Below are positions 1-10,572 of a DNA stretch of 64,000 nucleotides, in pieces (the first letter of the stretch is position 1; each line of letters opens with the position of its first letter). The notes below the pieces were generated by a model, which was given only the letters and a program-made list of their open reading frames with translations, had not been told where the DNA came from and did no database searches. Both the position numbers and the translations under genes were made by a program. The stretch is from assembly GCA_029204225.1 (NCBI GenBank), contig CM055115.1, forward strand, positions 7,191,198 through 7,255,197, given 5' to 3'. The DNA comes from Diphasiastrum complanatum (taxonomy: Eukaryota > Streptophyta > Lycopodiopsida > Lycopodiales > Lycopodiaceae).

Positions 1-461
1 GAAGAGTGCCACATCACTCAGATCTATCTATTTGATCCATCCTTGATCCTTATCCAAAGTTGACCTTCTAGAATATGGCTAAAATCCAAAGAGCTAGTCT
101 CCTAGAATATACGCATATTCCCTACGAAATAGGATCTAAGGAAAATGGTCAACTCTTATCTTCTAGAACTCTATACACACGTGTGAACATCCACTTGCCA
201 TGTGGGAGCATTTACTCATGCACATGCAAGGAAAAGCTAATATCTAGGTGACTAGTCAACTTGACTAAAAACTAGTCATATCATGTTCACACTAACTAGA
301 TTGATACAAAATCAAATTAGATATATACAAGTATGAAAAGTGCTTTCTTTCACACGTGGGAACAGGCTCCACACGTGTGAAATCAGATCATCAACATTGT
401 TCTAATGTTTGATCTTTATTTACAATAAACAATGTCAAGTGAGAAGTGACAATTTTCAACA
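1..461 (-). repeat. 3' LTR of copia element A (cut by window edge)
   Basis: This segment aligns without gaps to 5371-5831, the matching part of the other LTR. I count about 14 mismatches over 461 bases, roughly 3 percent. It ends with ttttcaaca directly before a polypurine tract, as a minus-strand 3' LTR should. The remaining 388 bp lie left of the window. It carries two copies of the palindrome cacacgtgtg (176-185 and 370-379). Confidence 0.9.
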
Positions 462-476
462 CTCCTCCTCACTTCT
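462..476 (-). other. Polypurine tract of element A
   Basis: Read on the minus strand this is a run of purines (AGAAGTGAGGAGGAG) immediately before the LTR. This is the usual primer site for plus-strand DNA synthesis in LTR retrotransposons. The LTR border at 461 is set by comparison with 5831. Confidence 0.75.
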
Positions 477-973
477 AACTTGGCAAATCTAATGTACATC
501 TATCTACAATTCCAAGAGCATATCTTAACTTGAAAAATGGATCTTTGGACAATGGCTTGGTTAAGATATCAGCTATGCATTCGGATGATGGTACATGATG
601 TAGTTGCACCTCCTTGGATTGTACCTTCTCCCTCACAAAGTGGTGAGCTATCTCAATATGCTTTGTTCTAGCATGGAAGATATGATTTGAAGCAATTTGT
701 TGAGAAGCTTGATTGTCACAAAATATGTAAGGGATCTCCTCGGCCTCTAGCACATGTAGCTCCATGAGCTTGTCTTCTTAGCCATATGAGCTCTTTGGTT
801 GTTGAAGTCAATGCCTTGTACTCGGCTTCACAAGAAGATAGTGAGATATTATCTTGCTTTTTGGAAAGCCAAGATATTACTCCTCCACAAAGAAATCTTG
901 CAAATGCACTAATAAACTTTCTATCCATCTTGTCACCTCCAAAATCTGAATCCGAGTAGGCTCTCAAGTGCAA
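475..973 (-). pseudogene. Copia A RNase H domain, frameshifted
   Basis: Two overlapping frames carry the RNase H domain that degrades the RNA strand of the RNA/DNA hybrid. The first (716-973) holds SDSDFGGDK, the KKQ segment and SSCEAEYKAL. The second (475-765) holds CDNQAS, HARTKHIEI and ADILTKPLS, the standard copia C-terminal end. The frame changes between WLR and MELHVL, near 750-780. The domain order and end point are normal, so only the frameshift is unusual. Confidence 0.85.
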
Positions 974-2003
974 GTCAGATCCTTCATAAAGTATGCCAAA
1001 AATCTAGTACTAGAAACATATCTAAGTACTCTCTTGGCACTTTTCCAATGATGAACTAAAGGAGCTTGCATACTTTGACTCAACTTGCTTACACAAAAAT
1101 TTAAGTCGGGTCTAGTGATGGTTAAATAGATTAGAGAGCCTATAAGCTTCCTAAAGAGGGTGATGTCCTCAAAGGATGCTTCATCACCTTCATTAGTTGC
1201 TTTCACAACATGCTCCTTAGGGGTGTCAATCCCCTTACAATCTTTCATACCAAAACTTTTAAGAATGGAAGTAGCATACTTAGATTGACTTATGAAAGTA
1301 CAATTGCTACTTCTAGACACTTCTATCCCATGTATAAACTTTAGGACCATCTTGAACTCACTAGATAAATCAACTTTTACTTTGCTTATGCCTTCATCAT
1401 CATTTCTTGTCATAATGATACATCAACATAAAGCACCAAAATGATGATCTTTCTTTCATTACATTTGAAATATAAAGAAGGTTCATAAGCACTTAGTACA
1501 AAGCCAAGGGAATAGAGAAAATCATGCAACCTAGAATATCAAGCTCTAGGTGCTTGCTTCAAGCCATATAGGCTCTTCCTTAAGTAGCACACTTTTTGCT
1601 CCTCACCAACCTTGATGAAGCCCTTGGATTGCATCATGTATATTTCCTCTTCTAAGAAGCCATTCAAGAAAGCATTTGTCACGTCCATTTGGTAGAGATT
1701 CCACTTGAACAAAGTAGCAATGCAAATGATTAATATAATAGTTACAAGCTTAGCTATAGGTGCAAATGTTTCTTCATAATCCAATACTTCTATTTGAAAA
1801 AATCCCTTAGCAACAAGCCTAGACTTGTACTTATTAATAGATCCATCTTGATTGTACTTTATTCTATAAATCCACTTACATGCAAGTGGTTTCTTCCCTC
1901 TTGGAAGATTTACAAGATTCCAAGTATGATTGTCTTCTAATGCATCATACTCTACTTGCATTGCATCTCTCCAACCTTTAGATCTATATGCTTCTTCAAG
2001 CAA
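964..2003 (-). pseudogene. Copia A reverse transcriptase, broken at the active site
   Basis: The N-terminal part (1539-2003) has the copia landmarks KWIYRIKYNQDGSI, ETFAPIAKL, MDVTNAFLNG and LYGLKQAPRA. The frame is then lost. The catalytic YVDD motif near 1425-1436 reads LYVDV followed by a stop, so the second aspartate is gone. The C-terminal part (964-1413) resumes in another frame with SEFKM, YATSILKSF, LIGSLIYLT and TRPDLNFCV. The enzyme must be dead in this copy. Confidence 0.88.
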
Positions 2004-2018
2004 TGTAGCTAAGAAAGA

Positions 2019-3520
2019 TTAGGAGTTAAAAGATGTAGAGTCTTCCTTTTGCTTTCCCTTGTCCACATAGGTGAGCTTTGAGGGCTCGGCCTTGCATCTT
2101 GATGATCTTCTCGGCCCCCTTTGACTAGGATCCTTGTCTCCATCCTCGGGTTTGTCAAGATCCTCCTCAGGTTTGTCAAGATCTTCAATGCACAATGGGT
2201 TAGATCCATTAGACAAGATCTTACCAAATTGTGACTCATCAAAAAATACATCCTTGCTTACCTCTACTTTCTTGGATATAGGATCATATATCCTATAGCC
2301 CTTGCTATTTTCTCCATAGCCAACAAAAATCCCTTTGAAGGAGGTAGCATCTTCTTTCCTTCTTGTCTCCAAAGGGATGTGGACATAACAAATACATCCA
2401 AAGATCTTAAAGTCTTTTAAATTGGGTTTCTTACCAAACAAGACTTGATAAGGTGAGATCCCATCAATAGCACTACTAGGAAGTCTATTACACAAATAAT
2501 TAGCACATGTTATAGCTTCTCCCCGAAATGAGATAAGAAGTGATGCATCAAGTCTTAAAGACTTTGCACACTCATATATAGACTCCTATTTTTCCTCTCG
2601 GCCACCCCATTTTGTTGGGGGGCATAGGAACAAGTGTATTGCAATTTAATGCCATTGATCTCACAAAAGCCTTTCATTTTATTGGAGGTGTACTCTCCTC
2701 CATTATCACATCTTAGTGCTTTGATGGAAGTACTAAGTTGCTTCTCAACTAGAGACTTGAACTTAATGAAAGCTTCATAAACAAGACTTTTCTTTGATAG
2801 TAACTCAATCCATGTGAATCTAGTACAATCATCTATAAAAGCTACATACATCAAGGCACCTCCATTACTTGCATGTGAAAAACTATGTACATCAGAATGT
2901 ATGAGATCCAAGGGAGAGGGAGATCTTGATGAAGATCTCTTGTAAGAAGATTTGTGTGACTTTGCAAGGCCACATGCCTCACACATCTTTCCACACTTCT
3001 TGAAAGCTCTTGGTAGGTTGAGAGCTAGTTTCTTGCTTGTCATTGACTCCATAGATTGAAGATTAGGATGGCCTAATCTCTTATGCCAAAGCTCCACTTG
3101 AGATACCTCCTCCCTAGCCAAGTTCAAACTTTCATTTGCAACATTAGCATCCAGCTTGAAAAATATACCTTGCTTAATGCCACTAGCTATGCACTTTTCA
3201 TTTTTCAAGATGGAACAAACTCCATTCTTGAAATGTACATCTAGTCCATTGTCCATTAATTGTCCTACACTAAGCAAGTTTCTTGAAATGGTAGGAACAT
3301 ACAAAACATTATCAAGATCTATAGATGTGCCTAAGCAAAGAGGAATAGATCCTATGCCATATATCTTTAATTCTTGATCACTAGCAATGTATATTGAATT
3401 CTTAGAGTCATTACAAGAGATAAGAGTGGAGAAATAATGCTTGTTAAAAGACATGTGAGAACTAGCCCCACTATCTATCCACCACGTGTCTTGACTTGAA
3501 GTTGGTGTAGATGCAACCAT
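2019..3520 (-). pseudogene. Copia A protease and integrase, frameshifted
   Basis: The 3520-2555 frame opens with the aspartic protease motif WWIDSGASSHM. The integrase zinc finger (WHKRLGHPN, then CEACGLAKSH) and the catalytic core follow, with acidic residues in HSDVHS, RCDNGGEY and NGVAERKNR. The frame shifts near 2500-2555 and continues as the integrase C-terminal domain (2019-2495) with SPYQVLFGKKP, FGCICYVHI and KGIFVGY. An 8-residue unit EDLDKPEE is duplicated in the linker (2143-2182). The integrase would have inserted the DNA copy into the genome. Confidence 0.88.
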
Positions 3521-3535
3521 TAAGAATGTGTTGAA

Positions 3536-4395
3536 TCAATCCTCATCTTCTTTCTCTTGAGCAATGTTCCCTTGATCTCCATTGGCTTGTTGATTCTTCT
3601 TCAAGTAGCATTCCGAGGAAAAGTGTCCTTTCTTCCCACAAAAGAAACACTTGAGCTTTGCCTTGTTCTTCACCTTGCCTTTGTAAGTAGATCCTCCATT
3701 CTTCATATCATCCTCCTTGCCTTGATTCTTCTTGAATGGATGTTGTTTCTTCTTGCCGTTGGATGTAAAGTTTGATTTCTCCTCTCCTCCATTAAGTGAC
3801 ATGCCATCCATTCTTGTCTTGAGGGGTAGAAGTCTACTCTCCTCTGCCACAAGAACTTTATGCAACTTTTCAATGGATGGAAGAGTGTCTTGAATAGCAA
3901 ATGATTGGACCAAGTTGGTGAACTCATCACCTAGGCCATTCAATATGATTTGTACTAGCTCTTGATCTTGGATCTTCTCTACTATTGCACTTAATTCCTT
4001 GTTAAGAGATTTGATCCTAAGGACATACTCTTGTCCACTCCCTCCACTTCCTTTCATGCTTTGGAAAACTTGATTTCCTAGCATGAGGATTCTTGAAGTG
4101 TTATTGGATTCATAGATACTCTTTAATGAATCCCAAGCCTCTTTGGATGAGACAAAAGAAGACACCTTCAAGAGGTCATTGCATACATTCACCTTTATGC
4201 AATGTAGAGCTAATCTTGCTCTCTTCTTGTATTTGGTTTGTTCTTGGGAGCTTGAGGCTCTTCCTCAACTCCTAGAACTATGTAAAAGAGGTCATGGATC
4301 ACTAGGAGTGACTCCATCCTCACTTTCCAAATGGAATAATTAGTGGAAGTGAGTCTCTCACTTGATTCCAACAAATATCCACCCATGGATGACAT
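3536..4395 (-). pseudogene. Copia A gag (nucleocapsid), frameshifted
   Basis: The capsid N-terminus starts at 4395 with a typical copia gag segment (SSERLTSTNYSIWKVRMES). It shifts frame between about 4210 and 4192, then continues with KEAWDSLKSIYE and ends in a CCHC zinc knuckle, CFFCGKKGHFSSEC. A TGA at 3536-3538 separates gag from protease in the same frame, six codons before the ATG at 3520. This is probably a mutation, although a readthrough stop is formally possible. Confidence 0.85.
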
Positions 4396-4970
4396 TGTAG
4401 AATGAATGCTCTTCTAAAAATCACAAAGATTTCTGAATTTTTAAAGATCTATAAAAAGCCTAAAGCTCACAAGATTGCCTATAGCCTTGTGTCTATCAAA
4501 CTAGCACACAAGCTGAATGATACACAAAAATCTTGACAAAAATTCCTAGCTTTCACTTACAAAAAAATTTGCTTTACAATTTTCTTAGAGATTTCACTTC
4601 AACTAAGGATATGAACAAATCAACCTCTTAGATCTGATCTTAAACTCTAAAAAAAAATGCTTCAATGATCCAAAACTCTATTTGGTCATAGGCACTAGAT
4701 TGAATCTAGATCAATATTATACTTCAAAAAGCACCCAAAAAGAACTAGAATTGTGATTTTAGGACCAACAAACACAAATTAAGTAGAAATGAAAGTTGTT
4801 GTAAAGTTTCACACATGTGAAAAGTACATACATAGCCTCCAAGTCGATTTGATCCAAATAGAAACAAGCTATCACTCTAAATGAACTCGCCCTCACTAGT
4901 ATTTGCCAGAAACAAATTTTGCCAACGATCTTTGCCAGTTTTATGATTCAAATGATCACTCTCTTACTTA
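4396..4970 (-). other. Untranslated leader of element A
   Basis: This stretch lies between the primer binding site and the gag start. It is AT-rich, has no plausible reading frame, and contains one degenerate palindrome (cacacatgtg, near 4810) related to the LTR G-boxes. Its length, about 575 bp, is like the 600-bp leader of element Z. Confidence 0.6.
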
Positions 4971-4982
4971 GCTTTGATACCA
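4971..4982 (-). other. Primer binding site of element A
   Basis: The plus strand reads gctttgatacca, so the minus strand reads TGGTATCAAAGC. This differs at one base from the plant copia consensus TGGTATCAGAGC, which pairs with initiator tRNA-Met. It abuts the LTR border at 4983 exactly, which fixes the 5' LTR end. Confidence 0.85.
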
Positions 4983-5831
4983 TGATAAATTTTGAGTTTA
5001 AAGGATAATAATGATTGTACTTAACAATCATAGAGAGTTATTGGTTGCCTAATCAATGGACCTATCAAGCTCTACACATTAGATCTTGATCTAGCTTCAC
5101 TACACTTAGATTTAAGCAAGAGCAATGAATCAACACATCATAAATTAGTGAAGACGGCCTCACACGTGTGGAATACTGATCACAGTACGGCCTGAACCTG
5201 AAACAACAAGTACTAATGTTCTTGATAGCAATCATTTATAGAAATCACAATTCTAATGACTAGAAATCTCACAAAAGTGTAGAATGCAAAAGTATCATCA
5301 ATCTTCTTATCCTTTTATGGATCAAGTACATCCACGAGTCTGGTACAGTCCAGCAGGTCTTCACACGTGTGAAGAGTGCCACATCAGTTAGATCTATCCA
5401 TTTGATCCATCCTTGATCCTTATCTAGAGTTGACCTTCTAGAATATGGCTAAAATCCAAAGAGCTAGTCTCCTAGAATATAGGAATATTTCCTACAAAAT
5501 AGGATCTAAGAAAAATGGTCAACTCTTATCTTCTAGAACTCTATACACACGTGTGAACATCCACTTGCCATGTGGGAGCATTTACTCATGCACATGCAAG
5601 GAAAAGCTAATATCTAGGTGACTAGTCAACTTGACTAAAAACTAGTCATATCATGTTCACACTAACTAGATTGATACAAAATCAAATTAGATATATACAA
5701 GTATGAAAAGTACTTTCTTTGACACATGGGAACAGGCTCCACACGTGTGAAATCAGATCATCAACATTGTTCTAATGTTTGATCTTTATTTACAATAAAC
5801 AATCTCAAGTGAGAAGTGACAATTTTCAACA
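4983..5831 (-). repeat. 5' LTR of copia element A
   Basis: This 849-bp repeat has TG and CA ends (tgataaat on the left, ttttcaaca on the right) and lies next to the primer binding site. It matches 1-461 over its right half. It would hold the promoter of element A. It carries four copies of the 10-bp palindrome cacacgtgtg (5161-5170, 5362-5371, 5546-5555, 5740-5749), each with a CACGTG G-box core. Confidence 0.9.
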
Positions 5832-6215
5832 AATCTATTTGAAATTTCATCTACAAATTCGTTATATTATGATATTATTACTTATCTCAAGGATCAGATA
5901 TATCCGGATGGTTATGATTGGAGCAAAAGATAGTTTTTCAATATAAGGTAGCACCTTATACAATTATTAACAATGTCCTGTACAAGCTTGGTGCTGATCA
6001 TCAACTCAGAAGATGTCTCGAAATGGTAGATATTAAAAAGGTGGTTCAAGCCTTACATTCAGAAGATGCTAGCGGACTCTTTGCTTTAAAGAACACTATT
6101 AATAAGATATCGACCACCAAATACTGGTGACCAACCATGTTCAAGAATGTATCAAATTTTATTCGTTCGTGCGATCCATGCCAAAGATCTGGTAAGCCTA
6201 CAAAAGGCAACGGGG
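5832..6215 (+). mobile_element. Ty3/gypsy integrase zinc-finger scrap
   Basis: Conceptual translation around 5850-6215 gives the gypsy RNase H/integrase linker (YLKDQIYPDGYDW, then INNVLYK and LLRCL-like residues) and a degraded HHCC integrase zinc finger ending in CDPCQRSGKPT. One zinc-ligand histidine is replaced (GLF where GHF is usual), and a stop (TGA) falls before the last part. The piece is truncated on both sides, by element A's LTR at 5831 and by copia sequence near 6214. Confidence 0.7.
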
Positions 6216-6733
6216 ATCAAGCTTTGTTGTGTGCTAACTTTATATGCAATAGATGGCCGAGTGCTATTTTGGATGGAAGAACACCTTTTGAGATGCTATT
6301 CAGGAGGAGGCCGAGTGTCAACTTTCTTAAAACTTTTGGATGTACTTGCTATGTCAATATAACTCTTGATGATAGGACAAACGAGGATCCATATTCAAGG
6401 AAAGGTATATTTGTTAGATATTATAGTGAGGTGAGTAAAGCCTACAAGGTTTACATTCCTACTACTTATAAGGTGATTGTTTGTAGAGATGTCAATTTTT
6501 ATGAGGGAAATATTCCAAAAGTGTCTTCAAGTAATGATGTTGTGGATGGATCTAATATTCTTGATGATGATGACATGTATCATACTTTAGATGGTGATGA
6601 TGAAGGACCTTCATTAAGTCAAAAGCCAAGGAGAACATCAAGGCAAAGGAAAACACTGCAAGGCTCACATTCGATGAGTAGTGACTTATTTTGCTTTTCT
6701 CATATGCTTTGGTGGATCTTCTTGTGTAGATGA
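6137..6733 (+). pseudogene. Chimeric frame: gypsy zinc finger joined to copia integrase
   Basis: The first 26 residues are the tail of a gypsy integrase zinc finger (RSCDPCQRSGKPTKG). From residue 27 on, the frame is the C-terminal part of a copia integrase (DQALLCANFICNRWPSAI, GRTPFEMLF, FGCTCYVNI, KGIFVRYYS). The copia part matches element Z near 63640-63990 almost base for base. The switch lies at about 6214, within a gggatcaagctttgttg stretch. The frame is open across the junction, but the domains are incomplete and a working enzyme is very unlikely. Confidence 0.8.
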
Positions 6734-7620
6734 TGCTATGTAAGTAGAAGAATGTTTTCATAGTTTTCTAGAAACTAATGGATTTGGAAAAGAGATCTTA
6801 GTCAATGACTTTTATGGTCAAGTGGAAGATCAAGAGGTTGATCTCAAAGGGCTTCAACAACATGAAAGGAGAGATGGCAATTTGGAGCTAGTCAAGAGCA
6901 TCAAAGGAGAGTCAATTGGCAAAGATGTTATGGATCTATTTTTGCAGGTTATTAGTAGCAGCAAGTAAGTGTTTTTCAAGTCTACTTTACTTGTTCTATC
7001 TCATGTTTGAGCAATTTCATGTGGATGTGTGCAAATTGTCAAGATATGGTAAAATTAGCTACACTGGTGAGTATCATTTTGATGTTGAAGCTATACTTGC
7101 ATTCTTGGTAGGTTTTGGTGATGGAAATGAATCTATTGGAGTCTCATTATATCACTCATCCATGGCTAAAGTTCTCAAGTGTTGAGCTACTTGGTGCCAA
7201 TACTTGGAGATTGTCAATTTTTGGTGAATTCATGTCAATTTCTTGTGTCAAGTAGATCTTGAAGAAGGACTAGTGCTACCACTTAGTTATATGGAGTCAT
7301 GTGTTGCTGGATCAGCATCATTGATGTACTCACTTACTCATGGATTGCCAAGATTTGATGGTTTCTTGTGACAATATGGAGATGGAGGCTCATTCATGGA
7401 GTTTTATGATGGAGACATATCAAGAAAGGACAAAGAGGAAGGATACATGCAAGCAATGGTTGATCACTCACATTTCTTGTTTGGTTGCTGTAATTTTCCA
7501 GATAGTTCAAAGTTGATAGCATGGAGGAATCATGTCACTTACATTCTATTTGGTTCTTCATATTCTATTCACATATTGACATCTAAAATTGATGTAAGAA
7601 ATAGTGAAGCATCCCAAGTG
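6734..7620 (+). other. Unrecognised sequence replacing the RT of copia B
   Basis: Between the integrase C-terminus and RNase H of a copia element one expects about 1.5 kb of reverse transcriptase. I see none of its motifs here in any frame. Two short open frames (6916-7185 and 7396-7626) do not resemble any family I know. The segment could be an internal rearrangement or a captured host fragment. Confidence 0.5.
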
Positions 7621-7837
7621 GTATGATCAAAACTATCCTGGGAGCAAGCATATTGAGGTGGCATATCACTTTGCGAGGGAGCAAGTCATAGCATAGGAGG
7701 TGGAGCTTCAACATGTTTCTTCAACAAAATATGTGACTGATATCTCTAACAAAGCATTGGGAAAGGCTTGTTTATGAAACATAGAACTTCACTTTGAGTG
7801 TCCTCAAAGTCTATGCTAAAACTAGATGAAGAGGGAA
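7621..7837 (+). pseudogene. Copia B RNase H C-terminus and polypurine tract
   Basis: The translation reads KHIEVAYHFAREQ-like residues, then VELQHVSSTKY and VTDISNKALGK. This is the end of a copia RNase H, with stops inside. A purine run (gatgaagaggga, ending at about 7835) precedes the LTR. It belongs to the same family as element Z. Confidence 0.75.
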
Positions 7838-8493
7838 TGTGAGAAATTTCAACTAGTTTTGCTATTTTGGTCATATTTGTATATTTGGCAATTGAGGCCA
7901 ATTTTCATATTAGATTTAGAGTTTGACTTTTCAAAGTTATATTAGTCTAAAATCATTCAAATAAGCACTTTTAGAAAGTGTGGGAAAGTGTAGTACACGA
8001 TTTTAGTAGATTCAAGTTTGAATGTTGGAGACATTGAATCTAGCCCACATTAATGCTAGGGTTTTTGTTATGGAGGGAAACAAAACTCATTGATGAGTCA
8101 TGGATCTATTCTATATAGTTGTACGCTCGTGGGAAGAGACACATTCTCTCTCTCTTATCTCACGTCATGCTTAACATGAGTTCTCTTGGATACATCCATC
8201 CATTGGACCAGGTGTACTATATTTGTGATATCTTGCAATGTTGTGTGTAGAATGCTCATTTTATGTTATTTTCGGATCCATACATGTGCAATATAGTAGC
8301 ATACTGTTTTTGTATGGACAGAAACTTTATCATATCATATTTCTAATGTTTGATCAGATTATTATTGAGTTTGCATCTCTTTCATTGAGTAGATGTTGAT
8401 TTTTCTACATTGACAACATTGGTAGGATTGGACTCTTTCCAACCAAAGGTCCGGTTATGAATTTGGATCTTAAATGATTTGAAATTATTCACA
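7838..8493 (+). repeat. 3' LTR of copia B
   Basis: This 656-bp repeat starts tgtgagaaatttcaac and ends gaaattattcaca. It aligns along its whole length with the 650-bp LTR of element Z (60518-61167), so the two share a family. The polypurine tract before it shows it is the 3' LTR of a plus-strand element. B is truncated on its 5' side. Confidence 0.85.
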
Positions 8494-8790
8494 CATCCCT
8501 CTTAACCAAGCAAGCATCTTTTCCAAAATCAACTTGGAAACCTTCTAGAATCTTGCCAACACTAAGGAGATTCATAGTGAGATTAGACACAAAAAGTAGA
8601 TCATAAAGTGTCATAGTGGATTCAACACCAATTGGTACACTACCAATTCCTTCTATCTTGCATTCACCATCAATAGGATTGAAAACAAGCTTTCTAGAAT
8701 CAGTGTAAGGTGCAAGATGAGTGATAATTTTTTTGAACTAGTCATGTGAGAACTAGATCCACTATCTATCCACCATGCATTTTCATTTTC
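8494..8790 (-). pseudogene. Copia C protease and integrase start, truncated
   Basis: On the minus strand the region reads NAWWIDSGSSSHMT, a copia protease active site. The integrase N-terminus follows, with an LLSVGK-like segment, and is cut off at 8494 by the LTR of element B. The missing remainder of C is not adjacent on the other side of B, so a deletion accompanied or followed the insertion. Confidence 0.75.
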
Positions 8791-9688
8791 AAAACTGGAA
8801 GAAAAATACATAGACATTATGAGAGAACCTTCTTCATAACTCCATTCTATCTCACCTTCACTCTCCTTAGTAAAATTGGCTTGCTTGAGGAACTCTTTCT
8901 TCTTGAAACAATTACAAGCAAAATGCCCCTTCTTACCACAAAAAAATCACTTCTTGTTGGATTTGCAACTTGTTGATGTTTTTGATGAATCCTCATCACT
9001 CTCCTCCTTCGATTTGTCCTTCTTGAAATGTTAATGATTCTCTTTGCCCCTTGTTCTTGGCTTGTCCCTTGTGAAGTATGCTTTCACCTCTCTTTCATCC
9101 TTCAAGAAAAGTTGATTGATCCTCAATAGCTTGTTCTCTTGCCTACACTTCTTGAAAATGAGAACTCCTTGTAGTGCCTCCAAGCTTGGAAGCTTCTCCT
9201 TGATTGCATAAGATTGAACAAGGTTGTCAAATTCTTTCTTCAACCCTTCAATTTTAGGATCACTTGCACTAGCTCTTGGATTGAGGTGTTCTCCTATGCA
9301 AGAAAGCTCTCTGTGAAATTCTTTGACTCTCAAAATATAATTTGAAGCACTCTCATCACTCTTTTGGAAGCTTTGGAAAATTTCATTCCTTAGTGTGAGC
9401 AACCTTGATGTGTTCCTTGCCTCATAGATGGATTTCATTGTGTCCCAAGCCTCCTTGGCCGAAGTGCATGAGCCAATCTCCCTCAACACTGATATGAAGG
9501 GCCATCCTTGTCCTCTGCTTGAACTTTTGGACCTCTTGGAGCACTTGAGGCTCCTCCTCAAGTCCTAGCACAATCTCCATCACATCTTGGAGTACCAAAA
9601 TGGACTCCGTCCTCACCTTCCGAATAGCATAATTGGAAGTGTTCAATCTCTCACCATGCTCCAACAAAATGGAACCTAGGGAAGCCAT
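8791..9688 (-). pseudogene. Copia C gag, frameshifted
   Basis: Gag begins at 9688 with MASLGSILLEHGERL and a TSNYAIRKVRTES segment, shifts frame near 9560, and continues with AKEAWDTMKSIYEARNTSR (residues of 9031-9561). The zinc knuckle is recognisable near 8900-8950 but its first cysteine codon has become TGA, so gag ends before it. It is closely related to the gag of elements A and Z. Confidence 0.82.
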
Positions 9689-10131
9689 CTTCCCTTGATG
9701 AATTGTCTTGCAATGGATCAAAAAGTGTTGCTCTCTCTTTCAATGTATTGATTTCTAGCTTATATCGGCTTGAAATTCACTCTATGGCTCCAAAATCATG
9801 CAAAATAGGTCACACATGTGGATGTACGGCCTGCTACAGCAGCCTGTGTACTATACCAGCACCCTTAAAACCTTTCAATAATTTCAAAAAATAAAATGCC
9901 AATAGCAATCATCAAGCAAATAATAGACCAAAACTAGTCATGACGAAAGTTATCAATTTTACTCATAATTGGATGGAAAATCCATCACATATTTATACAT
10001 AAGTGGGTCGGATCTGAGCATTTAGGGCTACCATAAATCCATCCATGACTAACCCTAGTTTCTAATCTAATAGTTCATAAAATCCACCTTAATTGGGGGT
10101 CAGGGTCTTGAGATCCAAAACAATGTAAAAA
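9689..10131 (-). repeat. Leader and LTR fragment of copia C
   Basis: There is no coding signal. The bases 10060-10130 match 16940-17010 (ccaccttaat, then gagatccaaaacaatgtaaa), where an LTR border of a related element can be placed. This suggests the segment is the leader plus the beginning of C's 5' LTR, cut off at 10131 where GLP unit 1 starts. No primer binding site could be read. Confidence 0.5.
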
Positions 10132-10572
10132 TTGCTATACATAATGATTATAATGATTAACCGTGGCTTATCAACTCTCACAAGGAAATCAACGTTTTTA
10201 GAGTTACTAGTTAGTTATTATTATCTTCAAGCAGAAGTCACTATTAGAGATACAAAGATGATTAATTCTCTAACAACTACTTACTGCATGGAAGGCATGA
10301 TAATCATAATCTCTCAATTAGAAGAGTTGGTGTATTTCCAGTTTATTTTTGTAAATTCATCACAGTCAAGGCAAAGCGATGACTTCCATTCTTGAAAAAG
10401 CTGGCGTAGTCTGCCGTCAGAGGCAAGAGATAGCGCTGCAAACTGTTGTGGTAGTAAGTCTAAACTTCGGCATTCAAGTAACTATCAGACTCAAACAGTT
10501 GCTATAATTCAACATTAAGAGGACAAATTACGTTGCAAGTGGCTTGAGTTGATGAACTGTCCTCTGTAGGAA

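Larger units (their letters stand above)
462..4982 (-). mobile_element. Ty1/copia retrotransposon A, internal region
   Basis: The domain order on the minus strand is gag, protease, integrase, reverse transcriptase, RNase H, which defines Ty1/copia rather than Ty3/gypsy. The element has a primer binding site, a polypurine tract and both LTRs, so it is structurally complete up to the window edge. The reading frame is broken by at least five frameshifts and an in-frame stop between gag and protease, so it cannot make a full polyprotein. Its proteins resemble those of element Z (60518-64000), so the two are related lineages inserted in opposite orientations. Confidence 0.9.
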
